A stretch of 64,000 bases of DNA from Asaia sp. W19 (GCF_003994335.1 NZ_PNQZ01000040.1:1-64000), one strand, 5' to 3'; positions 9,207 to 18,307 are shown, counted from the stretch's first letter. Made by a program: numbers and translations. The notes: generated by a model not told the origin, from the sequence alone.

Positions 9207-10808
9207 TCAGAGGCGTGAGCATTCAGGCATGAGCTGCAGTCCCGGCGTCGGAAGATCCGTAACGGGGGAAGGCGCGCGTGCGAGGTCCTTGATCATGAGA
9301 TCAGCACTGATACGCGCGCCCTCGAAGATGACGGGCAGTCCGCTTCCGGGATGCGTTCCGCCGCCCGCGAGATACACGCCCTCGACATCCTCGAACCGGT
9401 TATGCGGGCGCCGATGCAGCATCTGCCCGAGCGAATGAGCGAGATTGAACACAGCGCCGCGATGAACGTCATGGTTTTCCTGCCAGTCATGCGGGGTGAT
9501 GACTTTCTCGACCATGATACGGTCCTTGATCTCACCGAAGCCCGCATCACGCAGACGATTGAACACAATCTGCCGCGCCTGCTTCGTCGCCGCCTCATCC
9601 CAATCAAAGCCGCCCTCGCGCAGGTTCCCGACAGGCATGAGCACGTAAAGGGCGGTACACCCCTCCGGGGCCTGGCCGCTATCGGTCACGCACGCATTCT
9701 GCACGTAGAGAGAGGCGCGCTCCGAGAGTTGCTTGCCTTCCTCAATCTCAGCGAAATTGTTTTCGTAGTCGCTGGACAGGAAAATCGTGTGGTGGGCGTG
9801 CTCGGGCATCGTACCGCGCAGGCCGAGATACATCATGAAAGTCGAGCAGGAGTATTTTTTACTGGCGAGCGTCGCGTTGCTCCATTTCCGCCGTTTCTCG
9901 TTGGGAAGGAGCTTCTGGATGGTCCGTGCGAAGTCCCCATTGACCACCACCGCATCCACGGGGTGGCTGCCGCTCGCCGTTTCCACCGCTACAGCCCTAC
10001 CGTCACGCGTCACGATCTCATCTACGCCAGCGCTGAGACGAATGGTAACCCCCATGGCGCGCGCAGCGGTGGCCATGGCCTCCATCACGGCCTCGGTTCC
10101 TCCAACAGGATGGAAGATACCGAATTCATGCTCCATGAAGCTCAGGATCGTGAAAAGGGAAGGGCAGCGATAAGGCGACATGCCCAGATACTTGCTCTGG
10201 AAAGAGAAGGCGAGGCGTGTTCTCGGGTCCTTGAAATAGCGGGAAAGGTCTTTGTCGATCGAGGAGAGAGGAGAGAGAACCGGCAAGGCGCGCATCATGT
10301 CCGGGCGCAACAGGTCGCGCCATGAATTGAACGGGCGTTGCAACGGGGCAATGAAGCGTTCGAACTTTCCTTTGTTGTGTTGCAGGAACCGTCGAACATG
10401 CCGCGCGTCATCGGGAGAGATCTTCGCGATCTCCGCTTCCAGCTGGGCTGGGACCGTAGTCAGGGAAAGTGACGGACCGCCCTCAAAAACCAGATCGTAG
10501 AGGTGATCGAGGCGTTTGAGCTGTACCATCTTGTCCAGATCAAACCCGCAACGTGTGAAGATCTGACGAATAATCTCAGGATACAGGAAAAAGGTTGGGC
10601 CTGTGTCGAACCTGAACCCGTCCATCTCGATGCAGGAAGATCGCCCTCCGATGCGGTTGCCTTTCTCGTAGACCGTGACATGCGCGCCGGCATGGGCGAG
10701 AAGCATCGCAGAAGCCAGCCCGCCCGGACCTGCGCCTACCACGGCGATCTGCTTCGAAGCGAGAGTAGGGTCGGTGAGCAGAGACGCCGTACCGGATAGA
10801 GGAGCCAT
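9207..10808 (-). CDS. crtN: CrtN-family desaturase (squalene/diapophytoene desaturase type)
   Basis: FAD-dependent polyene desaturase, 533 residues from ATG 10808. This start is preceded by AAGGA about ten bases away and removes a 27-residue non-conserved extension that reads back to 10889. Visible motifs are QIAVVGAGPGGLASAMLLAH (Rossmann GxGxxG), YEKGNRIGGRSS, FRFDTGPTFFLYPEI, and a C-terminal VYLAGGGTHPGSGLPVIFEG. It would introduce conjugated double bases into a C30 backbone in the inner membrane. It lies 165 bases after the aldehyde dehydrogenase and just before the second paralogue. No crtM-type synthase gene is adjacent, so the substrate may be squalene rather than dehydrosqualene, as proposed for squalene-route C30 carotenoids in other proteobacteria and planctomycetes. 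Confidence 0.85.
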   Translation of the reverse strand: MAPLSGTASLLTDPTLASKQIAVVGAGPGGLASAMLLAHAGAHVTVYEKGNRIGGRSSCIEMDGFRFDTGPTFFLYPEIIRQIFTRCGFDLDKMVQLKRLDHLYDLVFEGGPSLSLTTVPAQLEAEIAKISPDDARHVRRFLQHNKGKFERFIAPLQRPFNSWRDLLRPDMMRALPVLSPLSSIDKDLSRYFKDPRTRLAFSFQSKYLGMSPYRCPSLFTILSFMEHEFGIFHPVGGTEAVMEAMATAARAMGVTIRLSAGVDEIVTRDGRAVAVETASGSHPVDAVVVNGDFARTIQKLLPNEKRRKWSNATLASKKYSCSTFMMYLGLRGTMPEHAHHTIFLSSDYENNFAEIEEGKQLSERASLYVQNACVTDSGQAPEGCTALYVLMPVGNLREGGFDWDEAATKQARQIVFNRLRDAGFGEIKDRIMVEKVITPHDWQENHDVHRGAVFNLAHSLGQMLHRRPHNRFEDVEGVYLAGGGTHPGSGLPVIFEGARISADLMIKDLARAPSPVTDLPTPGLQLMPECSRL

Positions 10809-10973
10809 TTGGCATTGATCCTTGCGACGCACAGACGGCCCGGAATATTGGCCTGAGGTTGAGGCAACCGGACGCTCGATCGTTTCCAAATCATTCCGAC
10901 ATCAGAATATTGATGGGACGATCACGTATCCTGTTTCCTGCCGTTAACGGACCGTGATCCATCTGGTTTCACG

Positions 10974-12338
10974 TTAACGCGAGTTAAAACGCGCATGGAG
11001 AACACGGATGCGCGCTGTAAGATGGAGCGCGTTCCACCGCCGAGTGGAAACGGATACAGGGCGGGTCATGGCAAGCAGACCCTCTCGCCCGCGGGTTACA
11101 CCATGTCCGCTGCATTTGCTGCCACCAAAGCTCAATCGTGGATCGGCGCTCGGCACGATCAGGTCATTGACTGTGATGGTGCCAGCCCCGATCTGCCGAG
11201 CAAACCGCCAGGCGTCTCGGTGACTGCCGAATATGCTGGCACCGAGCACATGGCGCGCCCCCCGCTCGAGGGTGAGCGCCTCGGCCATGTCCCGCACGGT
11301 GATGAGTGCCAACCAAGGGGCGAAGACGTCCTGATCGGCCAGGGACGCCTGCTCCGATGTCAGGGACAGGATCGTAGCCCCTCCTTCATGCAAGACTGGC
11401 ACGCCCATCTCCAGCGCGCGACCAACCAGCGCGTCGAGTGCCCCGCTCGACGAGGAGCGGATCGGTGCCGTGTCAAGCAAGTGGCGCAGCAGGGCTAACA
11501 ATACCGGTTTATGGGTCGCGTCGATAAAGACGCGCCTGGGAGCAATGCAGGTGGCCCCCTGTTTGAGCGTGAGACCGAAATGCAATGCCCGCGCGACCAG
11601 CGCCAGATCGGCGCATGGCAGGACAAAAACCGGATCGGCACCGGAAAGCTCCATGATCGTTGGCGTGGCTGTCTCTGCCGCAGCGCGCGCGACTTCGCGA
11701 CCGGTGGCTTCTGAACCGGTAAGGATAATCAGATCATAGCCCGCTGCACTGGCGGATGGGCCGTCCTCTTCGGGGATGAGTTTGAGCACGCCATGAGGAA
11801 GCCCGGCCTCCTCGAGGAGGAGCACAAATCGTGCCAGGAGCGCCGTGCGCCCGGGAGCGGGCTTCAATGCCACCGCATTACCCGCAGCCAAAGCCTGAAC
11901 CACCTGGATGCCAGGGAGCATCAGGGGGTAATTACCCGGAGCGATAATCAGAACGGCGCCCAGGGGACGCCGCCTGACGCGCGTGTCCAGACCGCTCAGC
12001 CAGAACGGCCTGCCGAAGGGAGAAAGGCTTCTTTCCTTGAGCAGCCCCACTGCCTCTCTCTCGAGAAAACGGATGGCTGCGATGAGAGGGAGGATCTCCG
12101 CCGTCATCACATCCGCCGGGGCATGATCGGGGATGAGGCGGAGCAGTTCGGGAATGACTTTCCAGAGGTGCCGACGAAATCTACGAAGAACCTTGAGGCG
12201 CGCTTTTATGGGTACTGCGCCCCATGGCTTCTGACGCCGTTGCAGGGCCTCTCGCAGCGCGAGAGCCGACGCGTTCGTTTCGCGCAATTGTGCGGCAAGG
12301 GCGAGTGCTTCGGGCGCAGAGAGCGGCGTGTAAGGCAT
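10974..12338 (-). CDS. Aldehyde dehydrogenase, probable carotenoid aldehyde dehydrogenase
   Basis: NAD(P)-dependent aldehyde dehydrogenase, 454 residues from ATG 12338, which has AAGGA seven bases upstream; a longer frame to 12440 exists but has no such signal. Conserved sites are N136 in APGNYP, K159 in ALKPAP, the general base E230 in MELSGADP, and the nucleophile C264 in GATCIAPRRVFI. It is the first gene of the carotenoid operon. In Methylomonas and Staphylococcus an aldehyde dehydrogenase converts the terminal carotenoid aldehyde to the carboxylic acid, the group that is then glycosylated; the same role is inferred here from neighbours. The C-terminus is not extended by a membrane helix. 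Confidence 0.87.
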   Translation of the reverse strand: MPYTPLSAPEALALAAQLRETNASALALREALQRRQKPWGAVPIKARLKVLRRFRRHLWKVIPELLRLIPDHAPADVMTAEILPLIAAIRFLEREAVGLLKERSLSPFGRPFWLSGLDTRVRRRPLGAVLIIAPGNYPLMLPGIQVVQALAAGNAVALKPAPGRTALLARFVLLLEEAGLPHGVLKLIPEEDGPSASAAGYDLIILTGSEATGREVARAAAETATPTIMELSGADPVFVLPCADLALVARALHFGLTLKQGATCIAPRRVFIDATHKPVLLALLRHLLDTAPIRSSSSGALDALVGRALEMGVPVLHEGGATILSLTSEQASLADQDVFAPWLALITVRDMAEALTLERGARHVLGASIFGSHRDAWRFARQIGAGTITVNDLIVPSADPRLSFGGSKCSGHGVTRGREGLLAMTRPVSVSTRRWNALHLTARIRVLHARFNSR

Positions 12339-12617
12339 TGTCCATCCTTGAAAGGCAAGGGCGAAACCCGGGGCAATAGTTTCGGTTCCATGGAGATCGA
12401 CCAGACGAGGACTTTTCTGCATCCAGAGATGTGATGCCAATCACGGCAATGTAACCCGATGAGTATAGAATAATGAAAATATCATGATGTATGGTCCGCG
12501 CAGAAACGACTTGAGATTCTGCGTGCGTCTACCAAAGGAAGATTGCCCACATGCTAGGAGTGTACTGACAATGCTTCCGTTATATGCCCGTCAAATTTCG
12601 TCGACTACCACGTCTGG
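12339..12617 (+). other. Divergent promoter region between carotenoid operon and FGGY kinase
   Basis: 279 non-coding bases between two divergent genes, AT-richer than the flanking coding DNA around 12450-12600 (for example ATAGAATAATGAAAATATCATGATG). It must hold the promoter of the carotenoid operon if the GGA-preceded start at 12338 is right. I could not pick convincing -35/-10 pairs or an operator. Confidence 0.4.
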
Positions 12618-14165
12618 GTGTGGAAGATGCTGAACAAGACCAGAAGGGCAATCCTGGCGATTGATGAAGGGACATCCGGAACGCGTTCGGCTCTCGTTGG
12701 AGCAGATGGGCTTGTGACAGCGTTATTCTACGAGCCGCTTTCCGTCGAAACCCCCTCCCACGGCATTGTCGAGCAGGACGCAAATCTCGTCCTGCGCAAG
12801 ACCCTGGCCGTTTGTCACCGGACAATCGCCGAGGCACAGGAGAACGGGATCGAGATCATCAGTCTTGCTCTTGCGAACCAACGGGCCACCGGGGTGCTTT
12901 GGAGTACCAGGACTGGTGAGGCGCTCGTTCCCTCTCTCGTTTGGCAGGATACGCGCTATGCCGAGCGTCTGGCGACGCTCGAGCATCTCTGGGACCGGGA
13001 GCTTTTCGAGACCGTGGGGCGTCCGGTAGCCGGCTATGCCCTCTATTACTGGGCGGCGCAGCATATACGCGAGACCCCTGCCGTGATCGAGGCGTATCGG
13101 GAGGGTAGCCTGGCTTTCGGAACCGTTGACTCATGGCTGCTCTGGCATCTCTCGGAAGAGAGAATTCTGGCAACCACCGCCACGAATGCAGCCGCAGGGG
13201 GTGCGTTCGACTTGCGGCGGAACAGCTATTTCATGAAATGGATCGTCGCTCAGGGATTCCCCCCGGAACTTCTTCCACGCGTCATGCAGGAGAGCGACGA
13301 TTTCGGTCATACGAGCGCAAGGACGCTTGGGATACGCGTGCCTATCAAGGCGTGCTGCGGAGATCAGCATGGTGGAATGATCGGGCTGGGGTGTCTCGAT
13401 GCCGGACAAGCCATGTGCCTTCACGGCACGGGGTCATTTGTCGATCTCGTGACAGGGGAGCGTTTGCCGGAAAACACGGGGCGCCATGAGAGCACATTCA
13501 GCCTCATCGCCTGGCGTCAGCGCCATCGCTCGACCTATGCCGTTGAGACCTTTGCGGCCACGACGGGCTCTGCCCTGAGCTGGAGTTGCGAGCAGATGGG
13601 CTGGTTCCGCAACGCACGTGAGGTGGGAGATCTGGCCTCGACAATCGAGGACTCGCAGGGGCTCCTCTTCATGCCCTCGCTGACCGGCATCAGGGTGCCA
13701 CAACCCTGTACGGAAGCCAGAGGGAGTGTTTCCGGGCTGTCCATGGCCCATGACCGACGCCACATGGCTCGAGCAATTCTGGAGGGTATCGCGCATGAGG
13801 CGGTCTCCTGCGCCGATGCAAGCGCCTCGGTAGCGGAGGTGCCCGTTCGTGAACTGATTGTCGGAGGAGGACTGTCAAGCTGCGCGCCCTTACTGCAGCT
13901 TCAGGCAGATCTGGGCGGCATTCCGGTACGTCACCGCCCGAGCTCGGCGCGTGCGACATTGCGCGGCGCGGCGTTTCTCGCGGGGAGCGACGGTACTCTC
14001 TGGGGCAGTCTCGGCGAGGCGCGTGATACCTTGCCCGAAGGCAAGTTGTATCTGCCCAAGCTGAGCGCGGATGCACGAATGCAAAAGCGCGCCCATTGGC
14101 ACGCTGTTGCTGCGGCAGAAACTGAGCGTGTCGCTTCGGGCTATTACCGGGCTGCACGGGGGTGA
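12618..14165 (+). CDS. FGGY-family carbohydrate kinase, glycerol-kinase-like
   Basis: 515-residue cytosolic sugar/polyol kinase, closest in layout to glycerol kinase. The N-terminal phosphate-binding loop is AIDEGTSGTRSALV; the substrate region is ALANQRATGVLW followed by PSLVWQDTR; the catalytic aspartate region is KACCGDQHGGMIGLGC; the C-terminal ATP site includes IVGGGLSSCAPLLQLQADLG. In E. coli GlpK the substrate is held by an Arg-Glu pair in NQRET; here the Arg (R89) is kept but the Glu is Ala (A90), so glycerol may not be the true substrate. The start is GTG 12618 or ATG 12627; neither has a clear ribosome site. No glycerol facilitator or glycerol-3-phosphate dehydrogenase is adjacent. 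Confidence 0.85.
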   Translation: MWKMLNKTRRAILAIDEGTSGTRSALVGADGLVTALFYEPLSVETPSHGIVEQDANLVLRKTLAVCHRTIAEAQENGIEIISLALANQRATGVLWSTRTGEALVPSLVWQDTRYAERLATLEHLWDRELFETVGRPVAGYALYYWAAQHIRETPAVIEAYREGSLAFGTVDSWLLWHLSEERILATTATNAAAGGAFDLRRNSYFMKWIVAQGFPPELLPRVMQESDDFGHTSARTLGIRVPIKACCGDQHGGMIGLGCLDAGQAMCLHGTGSFVDLVTGERLPENTGRHESTFSLIAWRQRHRSTYAVETFAATTGSALSWSCEQMGWFRNAREVGDLASTIEDSQGLLFMPSLTGIRVPQPCTEARGSVSGLSMAHDRRHMARAILEGIAHEAVSCADASASVAEVPVRELIVGGGLSSCAPLLQLQADLGGIPVRHRPSSARATLRGAAFLAGSDGTLWGSLGEARDTLPEGKLYLPKLSADARMQKRAHWHAVAAAETERVASGYYRAARG

Positions 14166-14310
14166 TGGCCTCGTGAGCGATGCGGCGTATCATCTGCGAG
14201 TACAGGGCGCGCTTACTGGCTGAAGTGCCTTCCAAGCCTTTGTCCGCAAACAGGCGCTCTGCTGCACCAGATACAGACCTCCACGCCTCGAGATTACTCG
14301 GGGATAACAA
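14166..14310 (-). pseudogene. Remnant of a TetR-family regulator (N-terminal part with HTH deleted)
   Basis: On the minus strand the sequence reads SGAAERLFADKGLEGTS directly followed by ASKRALYSQMIRRIAHEAI. The first block matches helix 1 of TetR DNA-binding domains and the second matches the SKxALY block after the recognition helix; the roughly 20 residues of the helix-turn-helix normally between them are missing. No upstream start with a ribosome site and no C-terminal ligand domain is visible; the frame then runs antisense into the kinase gene. I read it as a decayed regulator. It could be a chance resemblance, but two blocks in the correct order make that less likely. Confidence 0.4.
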
Positions 14311-14694
14311 CGTTTCAGCTCAAGATACGCGTCTGAGCCCCCTCTGCCTTCGGTGGCATTGTGAGCCCCACACTATATCGTCTTTGTCACGTGAAGGGGC
14401 GCTAGGCCATGGAGGGCGCATTTCTGCACCCGGTGTTGGCGTGCCTAACTGATTTTCTATACCGGATGCGATGCATGGAGGCGCGGCGTTTGGTAGAGCG
14501 CAATGCTCAGTAGCGGTAGGTCGCTGGTGAGGTGATCCACGCCCGCCGTGGAGGCGGCCCCAGCACATGCATCAGAGGCCAGGCTGCTTCCTCCTCAAGA
14601 AGGGCTCCGCCACGCTATCTCTCGGCGCGGCTCCGGAAAGGCCCCACTATTCTTTATAAAAACGCCGGATTCATGTCGCACGACCGTTGAGAGT
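14311..14694. other. Intergenic region without recognised genes
   Basis: About 380 bases between the TetR remnant and the terminator of the iron alcohol dehydrogenase. Short frames exist on both strands but have unnatural composition (Pro/Arg/His-rich) and no ribosome sites. A patch near 14490-14530 (GGTAGAGCGC followed by GGTCGCTGGTGAGG) superficially recalls tRNA D-arm sequence, but no T-arm or acceptor stem can be formed. Confidence 0.4.
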
Positions 14695-14726
14695 GGCGCC
14701 CCCGTGATCAGGTCATCGGGGGCGCC
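14695..14726 (-). terminator. GC-rich hairpin after the iron alcohol dehydrogenase
   Basis: A perfect 10-base stem (GGCGCCCCCG / CGGGGGCGCC) with a 12-base loop lies 6 bases beyond the minus-strand stop codon. There is no U-tract on either side, so it is either a weak intrinsic terminator or an mRNA 3' stabilising hairpin. Confidence 0.55.
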
Positions 14727-14732
14727 GTCTCG

Positions 14733-15905
14733 TTACATCGCAGCTTCAAAAACGCCAATGACCTGGGCGAGGGTCGCCTTGCGAGGGTTGGTCAGCATGC
14801 AGGCATCCTTCTGCGCATTTTCCGCCATGAGTTTGTGGTCCTCTGCCTTGACCCCGAGCTGCGTCAGCCCTGCAGGAATGCCGACCGAGCGCGCCATGAG
14901 GACGATGGCATCGATCGCGGCTTCTGCTGCCTCGTCGCGGCTCATGAGCTCTGTGGGCACCCCAAGCAGTCGCGCGACGCGGGCGTAGCGGTCCGCCGCT
15001 GCGATCAGATTGAACCGGCAGACATGGGGCAAAAGTACGGCATTACACACACCATGGGGGAGGTTATAGAACCCGCCGAGTTGATGCGCCATGGCATGCA
15101 CATAGCCGAGCGAGGCGTTATTGAACGCCATGCCAGCGAGATACTGCGCGTAGCACATGGCAACACGTGCCTCCATGTTCTCCCCATGTCCGACAGCCTT
15201 GGGGAGAAACTCAGCGATAAGGGTGATCGCCTTCTCGGCGCAAGCGTCCGTGATGGGGGTTGCAGCCGTCGAGACATAGGCTTCTATCGCGTGGGTGAGG
15301 GCATCCATTCCGGTCGCCGCCGTGAGGGCCGGAGGCATGGCAACCATGAGGCTCGGATCATCAATGGCGATGAGCGGGGTGCAGCGCCAGTCTACGATCG
15401 CCATTTTGACATGGGTTTTCGAGTTGGTGATGATACAGAACCGGGTCATTTCGGACGCGGTTCCTGCTGTCGTATTGATTGCGATCAACGGTGTCATAGG
15501 AACCCGGGATTTGTCGACACCTTCGTAATCCCGGATATTGCCCCCACCGGCCGTGACGAGACCGATACCTTTGGCACAATCATGGGCTGAACCACCACCG
15601 AGCGAGACGATAAAGTCGCAGCCGTTATCCTGATAGATCTTGACCTCGTCATGGACATTCACGTCCGTAGGGTTCGGTTCGGCCCCATCGAAGATTACCG
15701 TCTGAAGTCCATCTTCCAGCAGATAGCCGGAAATGATGTCCGCCACCCCCATTTTCTTCAGCCCGGCATCCGTGACGATGAGGGCTTTTCTGGCCCCAAG
15801 CGCCTTCGCGCGATCGCCAGCCTGCCGGGCGCAGCCAGGCCCGATGAGGGTGACGCAGGGTATGAAAAAGCTGTCGGTATGATCAGCGAGAGCCGTGTGT
15901 GCCAT
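14733..15905 (-). CDS. Iron-containing (group III) alcohol dehydrogenase
   Basis: 390-residue NAD-dependent alcohol dehydrogenase of the Fe-ADH family. The cofactor-binding region contains [13 protein letters not shown] and [13 protein letters not shown]; metal ligands are expected in [14 protein letters not shown] (Asp, His) and [20 protein letters not shown] (His, His). Sequence is of the 1,3-propanediol dehydrogenase/methanol dehydrogenase/ethanol dehydrogenase cluster, which acts on short primary alcohols or diols. I start it at ATG 15905, preceded by GGGAAG at ten bases; an in-frame ATG at 15923 is possible. It is transcribed alone and ends at a strong hairpin. A pairing with the adjacent glycerol-kinase-like gene is not supported, since the genes converge. 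Confidence 0.9.
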   Translation of the reverse strand: MAHTALADHTDSFFIPCVTLIGPGCARQAGDRAKALGARKALIVTDAGLKKMGVADIISGYLLEDGLQTVIFDGAEPNPTDVNVHDEVKIYQDNGCDFIVSLGGGSAHDCAKGIGLVTAGGGNIRDYEGVDKSRVPMTPLIAINTTAGTASEMTRFCIITNSKTHVKMAIVDWRCTPLIAIDDPSLMVAMPPALTAATGMDALTHAIEAYVSTAATPITDACAEKAITLIAEFLPKAVGHGENMEARVAMCYAQYLAGMAFNNASLGYVHAMAHQLGGFYNLPHGVCNAVLLPHVCRFNLIAAADRYARVARLLGVPTELMSRDEAAEAAIDAIVLMARSVGIPAGLTQLGVKAEDHKLMAENAQKDACMLTNPRKATLAQVIGVFEAAM

Positions 15906-16593
15906 GATGTCGTTTCTTCCCAATGGAGCAGCAGGTTTCCCGTCCTAAAGCCGACAGGACGGCACCGACGAGTATGCAGCATAAACGTGGGAAAAGTGGA
16001 AAGGACAGAATCTCGAATGATCAATAAAACTCGATCGGAAGGTCAATCTGTATTTGTCACAGATCAAATATAATTCTCAATATGAATGAAAAAACAGACA
16101 ACGCAGGTATTGTTTATTCTTTGGCCTGGCCCGACCGTGCTGAAGGCCAGACCATCGTGACCGCGTTCTCGGAGAGCGGCGCAGGGTGAAAACGCACGAG
16201 ATGCCAAGCCCACCTGAGGCGGCTTTGGATATTCAACCGGTGGCTCCGGCGCCCTATGCTTCTTGTCGCACCGGGGCGGGAGTCAGGAGGGGACTGCCGA
16301 CGTATTTCGGGTCGCTTCTCCCCGCGTCTTCAAATCAGGCACACCGAGGGCGGCGAAGAGGGAGATGTTCCGGTGCCCAATGAGGCCCGGCGGGGCTCGT
16401 GGCTAGGCATCCCGGGCCGCTCTTGCCCTGAGGTCTGACCCCACTGGAGCTTTGCTTGCTTGCTCGAATACGCCCGTGAGCAGTCCAGGGCCGTGGTGTA
16501 GCTCGGCTCAATCCGAGGACTGTTGACGGCCCAAGGAGTGACCGGGGGGGGCGCAAAGGGTCAGCAAATCCGGCTTGTGCGGCCAGGAACTCG
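15906..16593. other. Gene-poor region upstream of the iron alcohol dehydrogenase
   Basis: About 690 bases. The first 170 bases are AT-rich (for example ATCAATAAAACTCGATCGG and TATAATTCTCAATATGAATG) and should contain the alcohol dehydrogenase promoter. A hairpin CTGGCC...GGCCAG occurs near 16126-16152. From 16180 to 16590 the DNA is GC-rich with no frame of protein-like composition; a minus-strand run IGHRNISLFAALGVPDL (about 16330-16385) looks protein-like but is short and interrupted, so decayed coding sequence is possible. Confidence 0.4.
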
Positions 16594-17025
16594 TCATAGA
16601 TGCGCGTTAGGGCCGAGCTGTCCCGGCAGGGCTAAACCATGGGATACCGGGCTGCTGTTTTCATAGGCCTCGCCAAATGGCTTGAGACTCGTGTCCGTAT
16701 TCGGATCATGACCCTCACTGTCGCCGGTCGAGATATCGATAGTCCCAACGTAAGGAAGCATCAGATGTGCAGAAGGGTCGCGCTCGGGCGCAGTCCTCTC
16801 CGAAGGGAGGGGCGCCGGCGTCCAGCCAGACCGCCCATGGACGTCGATCGTCTCAGTTGGCACGTAGCTGTATGGCGAAGAGGCCGTTGATCCGGACGCG
16901 GGCTTGATCTGTGCCGTGCGTGGGGCGGCGAACGCCCCAGGCAGCGCGTTGGGTAGTATGAGAATCAGGCTGAAGCAAATGCCTGCATGACATGCCAAGA
17001 CGTTATGCCCCTTCATGATACTCAT
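16594..17025 (-). CDS. Hypothetical exported protein
   Basis: 143-residue protein of unknown function. The N-terminus is a convincing signal peptide (short basic region, hydrophobic CFSLILILPNALPGAF, cleavage probably after FA). The mature part is low in hydrophobics and rich in Ser, Pro, Thr and Asp, with no cysteine pair or recognisable domain, suggesting a flexible periplasmic or secreted protein. The start could be ATG 17025 or the in-frame ATG 17016; an AGGGAG lies about 13 bases before the first. It is isolated by gene-poor DNA upstream and downstream, and has no evident partner. Confidence 0.5.
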   Translation of the reverse strand: MSIMKGHNVLACHAGICFSLILILPNALPGAFAAPRTAQIKPASGSTASSPYSYVPTETIDVHGRSGWTPAPLPSERTAPERDPSAHLMLPYVGTIDISTGDSEGHDPNTDTSLKPFGEAYENSSPVSHGLALPGQLGPNAHL

Positions 17026-17212
17026 ATGCGCTGCGAGGCTCCCTCATTGTTTAGGCGCTGATGATCCAACGATGCGATAGCGGATAGCAAAAGGAAGAGT
17101 AAACGCTCTGGCGGAGCTGGGGCCGTAAACACCGGCAGGGAGGCGAGAGAGCAGCAGTCAAGGGCGACCGGAGGAAGCTCGTGCCTCCTCTCATGTCTTT
17201 CTGTGAGAATCC

Positions 17213-17245
17213 AGGCAGGAAAGCTTTTCGAAGCGTCCCCTGCCT
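17213..17245 (-). terminator. Hairpin after icd
   Basis: Arms AGGCAGG/CCTGCCT with an inner pairing GCTT/AAGC form a long imperfect hairpin starting 8 bases past the minus-strand stop of the isocitrate dehydrogenase gene. A U-tract is missing, so efficiency is uncertain. It closes the pcrA-to-icd gene run. Confidence 0.45.
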
Positions 17246-17252
17246 ATTCTGA

Positions 17253-18275
17253 TCAAAGTGCGGTGAGCAGGGCCCGAGTCAGCTCAGCCGTGCCTGTTTC
17301 GCCCCCTAGGTCACGGGTGCGTACGCCATCCACGCGGATCACACGGTCGATCGCATTATCCACACGTGTTGACAGATCCTGACGTCCAACATGGGCCAGC
17401 ATCATGCTCGCGGCCATCAGCATGGCCAGCGGGTTGGCAACCCCCTTGCCTGCGATATCCGGAGCCGAGCCATGCACGGCTTCGAAAATCGCGGCATCGG
17501 GACCGATATTGGCACCGGGGGCCATGCCGAGCCCACCGACAAGTCCGGCCGTGAGATCGGACAGGATGTCGCCGAACAGGTTGGTGGTGACGATCACATC
17601 ATACTGCCAGGGATCGGTCACGAGCTGCATGGCGCAGGCATCGACAATGCGCTCGTCACAGGCAACGCGACCTTCGTATTCCTTCGCGACTTTGCGTCCT
17701 TCCTCAAGGAAGATGCCACTGAAGATCTTCAGGATGTTGGCCTTGTGAACCAGCGTGACCTTTTTGCGGCCATTGGCAACGGCGTACTCAAAGGCAAAGC
17801 GCACGATACGTGCGCATTCGCTGCGCGAGTTGAACCCGGCACCATAGGCCAGGCCCTTCGGATCATCGCCGACGGGCAGGTAATGCTCCATCGCGGCATA
17901 CAGGCCCTCGATGTTCTCGCGCACCACCACCAGATCGACCTTGTCGAAGCGGCCACCCGGCACCACGGTGCGCGTGGGGCGCAGATTGGCATAGAGACCG
18001 AATTCCTGGCGCATCGTTACATTGACGGATTTGAACCCTGCACCCACGGGTGTGGTGAGCGGGCCCTTGAGGGCCAGGCCGGTCTTGCGAATGCTGTCGA
18101 GTGTGGGCTGCGGGAGGGGCGCCCCGAATTTCTCGATCGCGCCCAAGCCGCCCGACTGGTGGTCCCATGCGAAGGGCGCACCGACTTTAGCCAGAATCTC
18201 GACAACCGATGCCGTGATCTCGGGGCCGATACCGTCGCCTTCGATAAGGGTCGCGGGGATCATGTGATCAGCCAT
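17253..18275 (-). CDS. icd: NAD-type isocitrate dehydrogenase
   Basis: 340-residue beta-decarboxylating dehydrogenase oxidising isocitrate to 2-oxoglutarate in the TCA cycle. Features seen: LIEGDGIGPEI at the start, the substrate loop LTTPVGAGFKSVNVTMRQEF with Ser, Asn and Arg ligands, LYANLRPTR, VVVRENIEGLYAA, LVHKANILK, metal Asp residues in TNLFGDILSDL, and HGSAPDIAGKGVANP in the nucleotide site. The length and LTTP-GxGFxSVNV pattern match short NAD-dependent enzymes related to the mitochondrial type, rather than the 400+ residue NADP enzymes. ATG 18275 has AAGGA seven bases upstream. It follows pepP by 32 bases and may be co-transcribed. Homoisocitrate or isopropylmalate dehydrogenase is less likely. 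Confidence 0.88.
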   Translation of the reverse strand: MADHMIPATLIEGDGIGPEITASVVEILAKVGAPFAWDHQSGGLGAIEKFGAPLPQPTLDSIRKTGLALKGPLTTPVGAGFKSVNVTMRQEFGLYANLRPTRTVVPGGRFDKVDLVVVRENIEGLYAAMEHYLPVGDDPKGLAYGAGFNSRSECARIVRFAFEYAVANGRKKVTLVHKANILKIFSGIFLEEGRKVAKEYEGRVACDERIVDACAMQLVTDPWQYDVIVTTNLFGDILSDLTAGLVGGLGMAPGANIGPDAAIFEAVHGSAPDIAGKGVANPLAMLMAASMMLAHVGRQDLSTRVDNAIDRVIRVDGVRTRDLGGETGTAELTRALLTAL

Positions 18276-18307
18276 TGGTCATTCCTTTGTCAGTTCGTGA
18301 ACGGGTG

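Noticed and set aside
9351..10325. 324-codon plus-strand frame antisense to crtN
   Set aside because: His/Arg-rich shadow of a well-supported desaturase gene.
14480..14540. tRNA-like sequence (GGTAGAGCGC ... GGTCGCTGGTGAGGTGATCC)
   Set aside because: Only the D-arm resembles a tRNA. There is no GGTTCGAATCC-type T-arm and no acceptor stem pairing.
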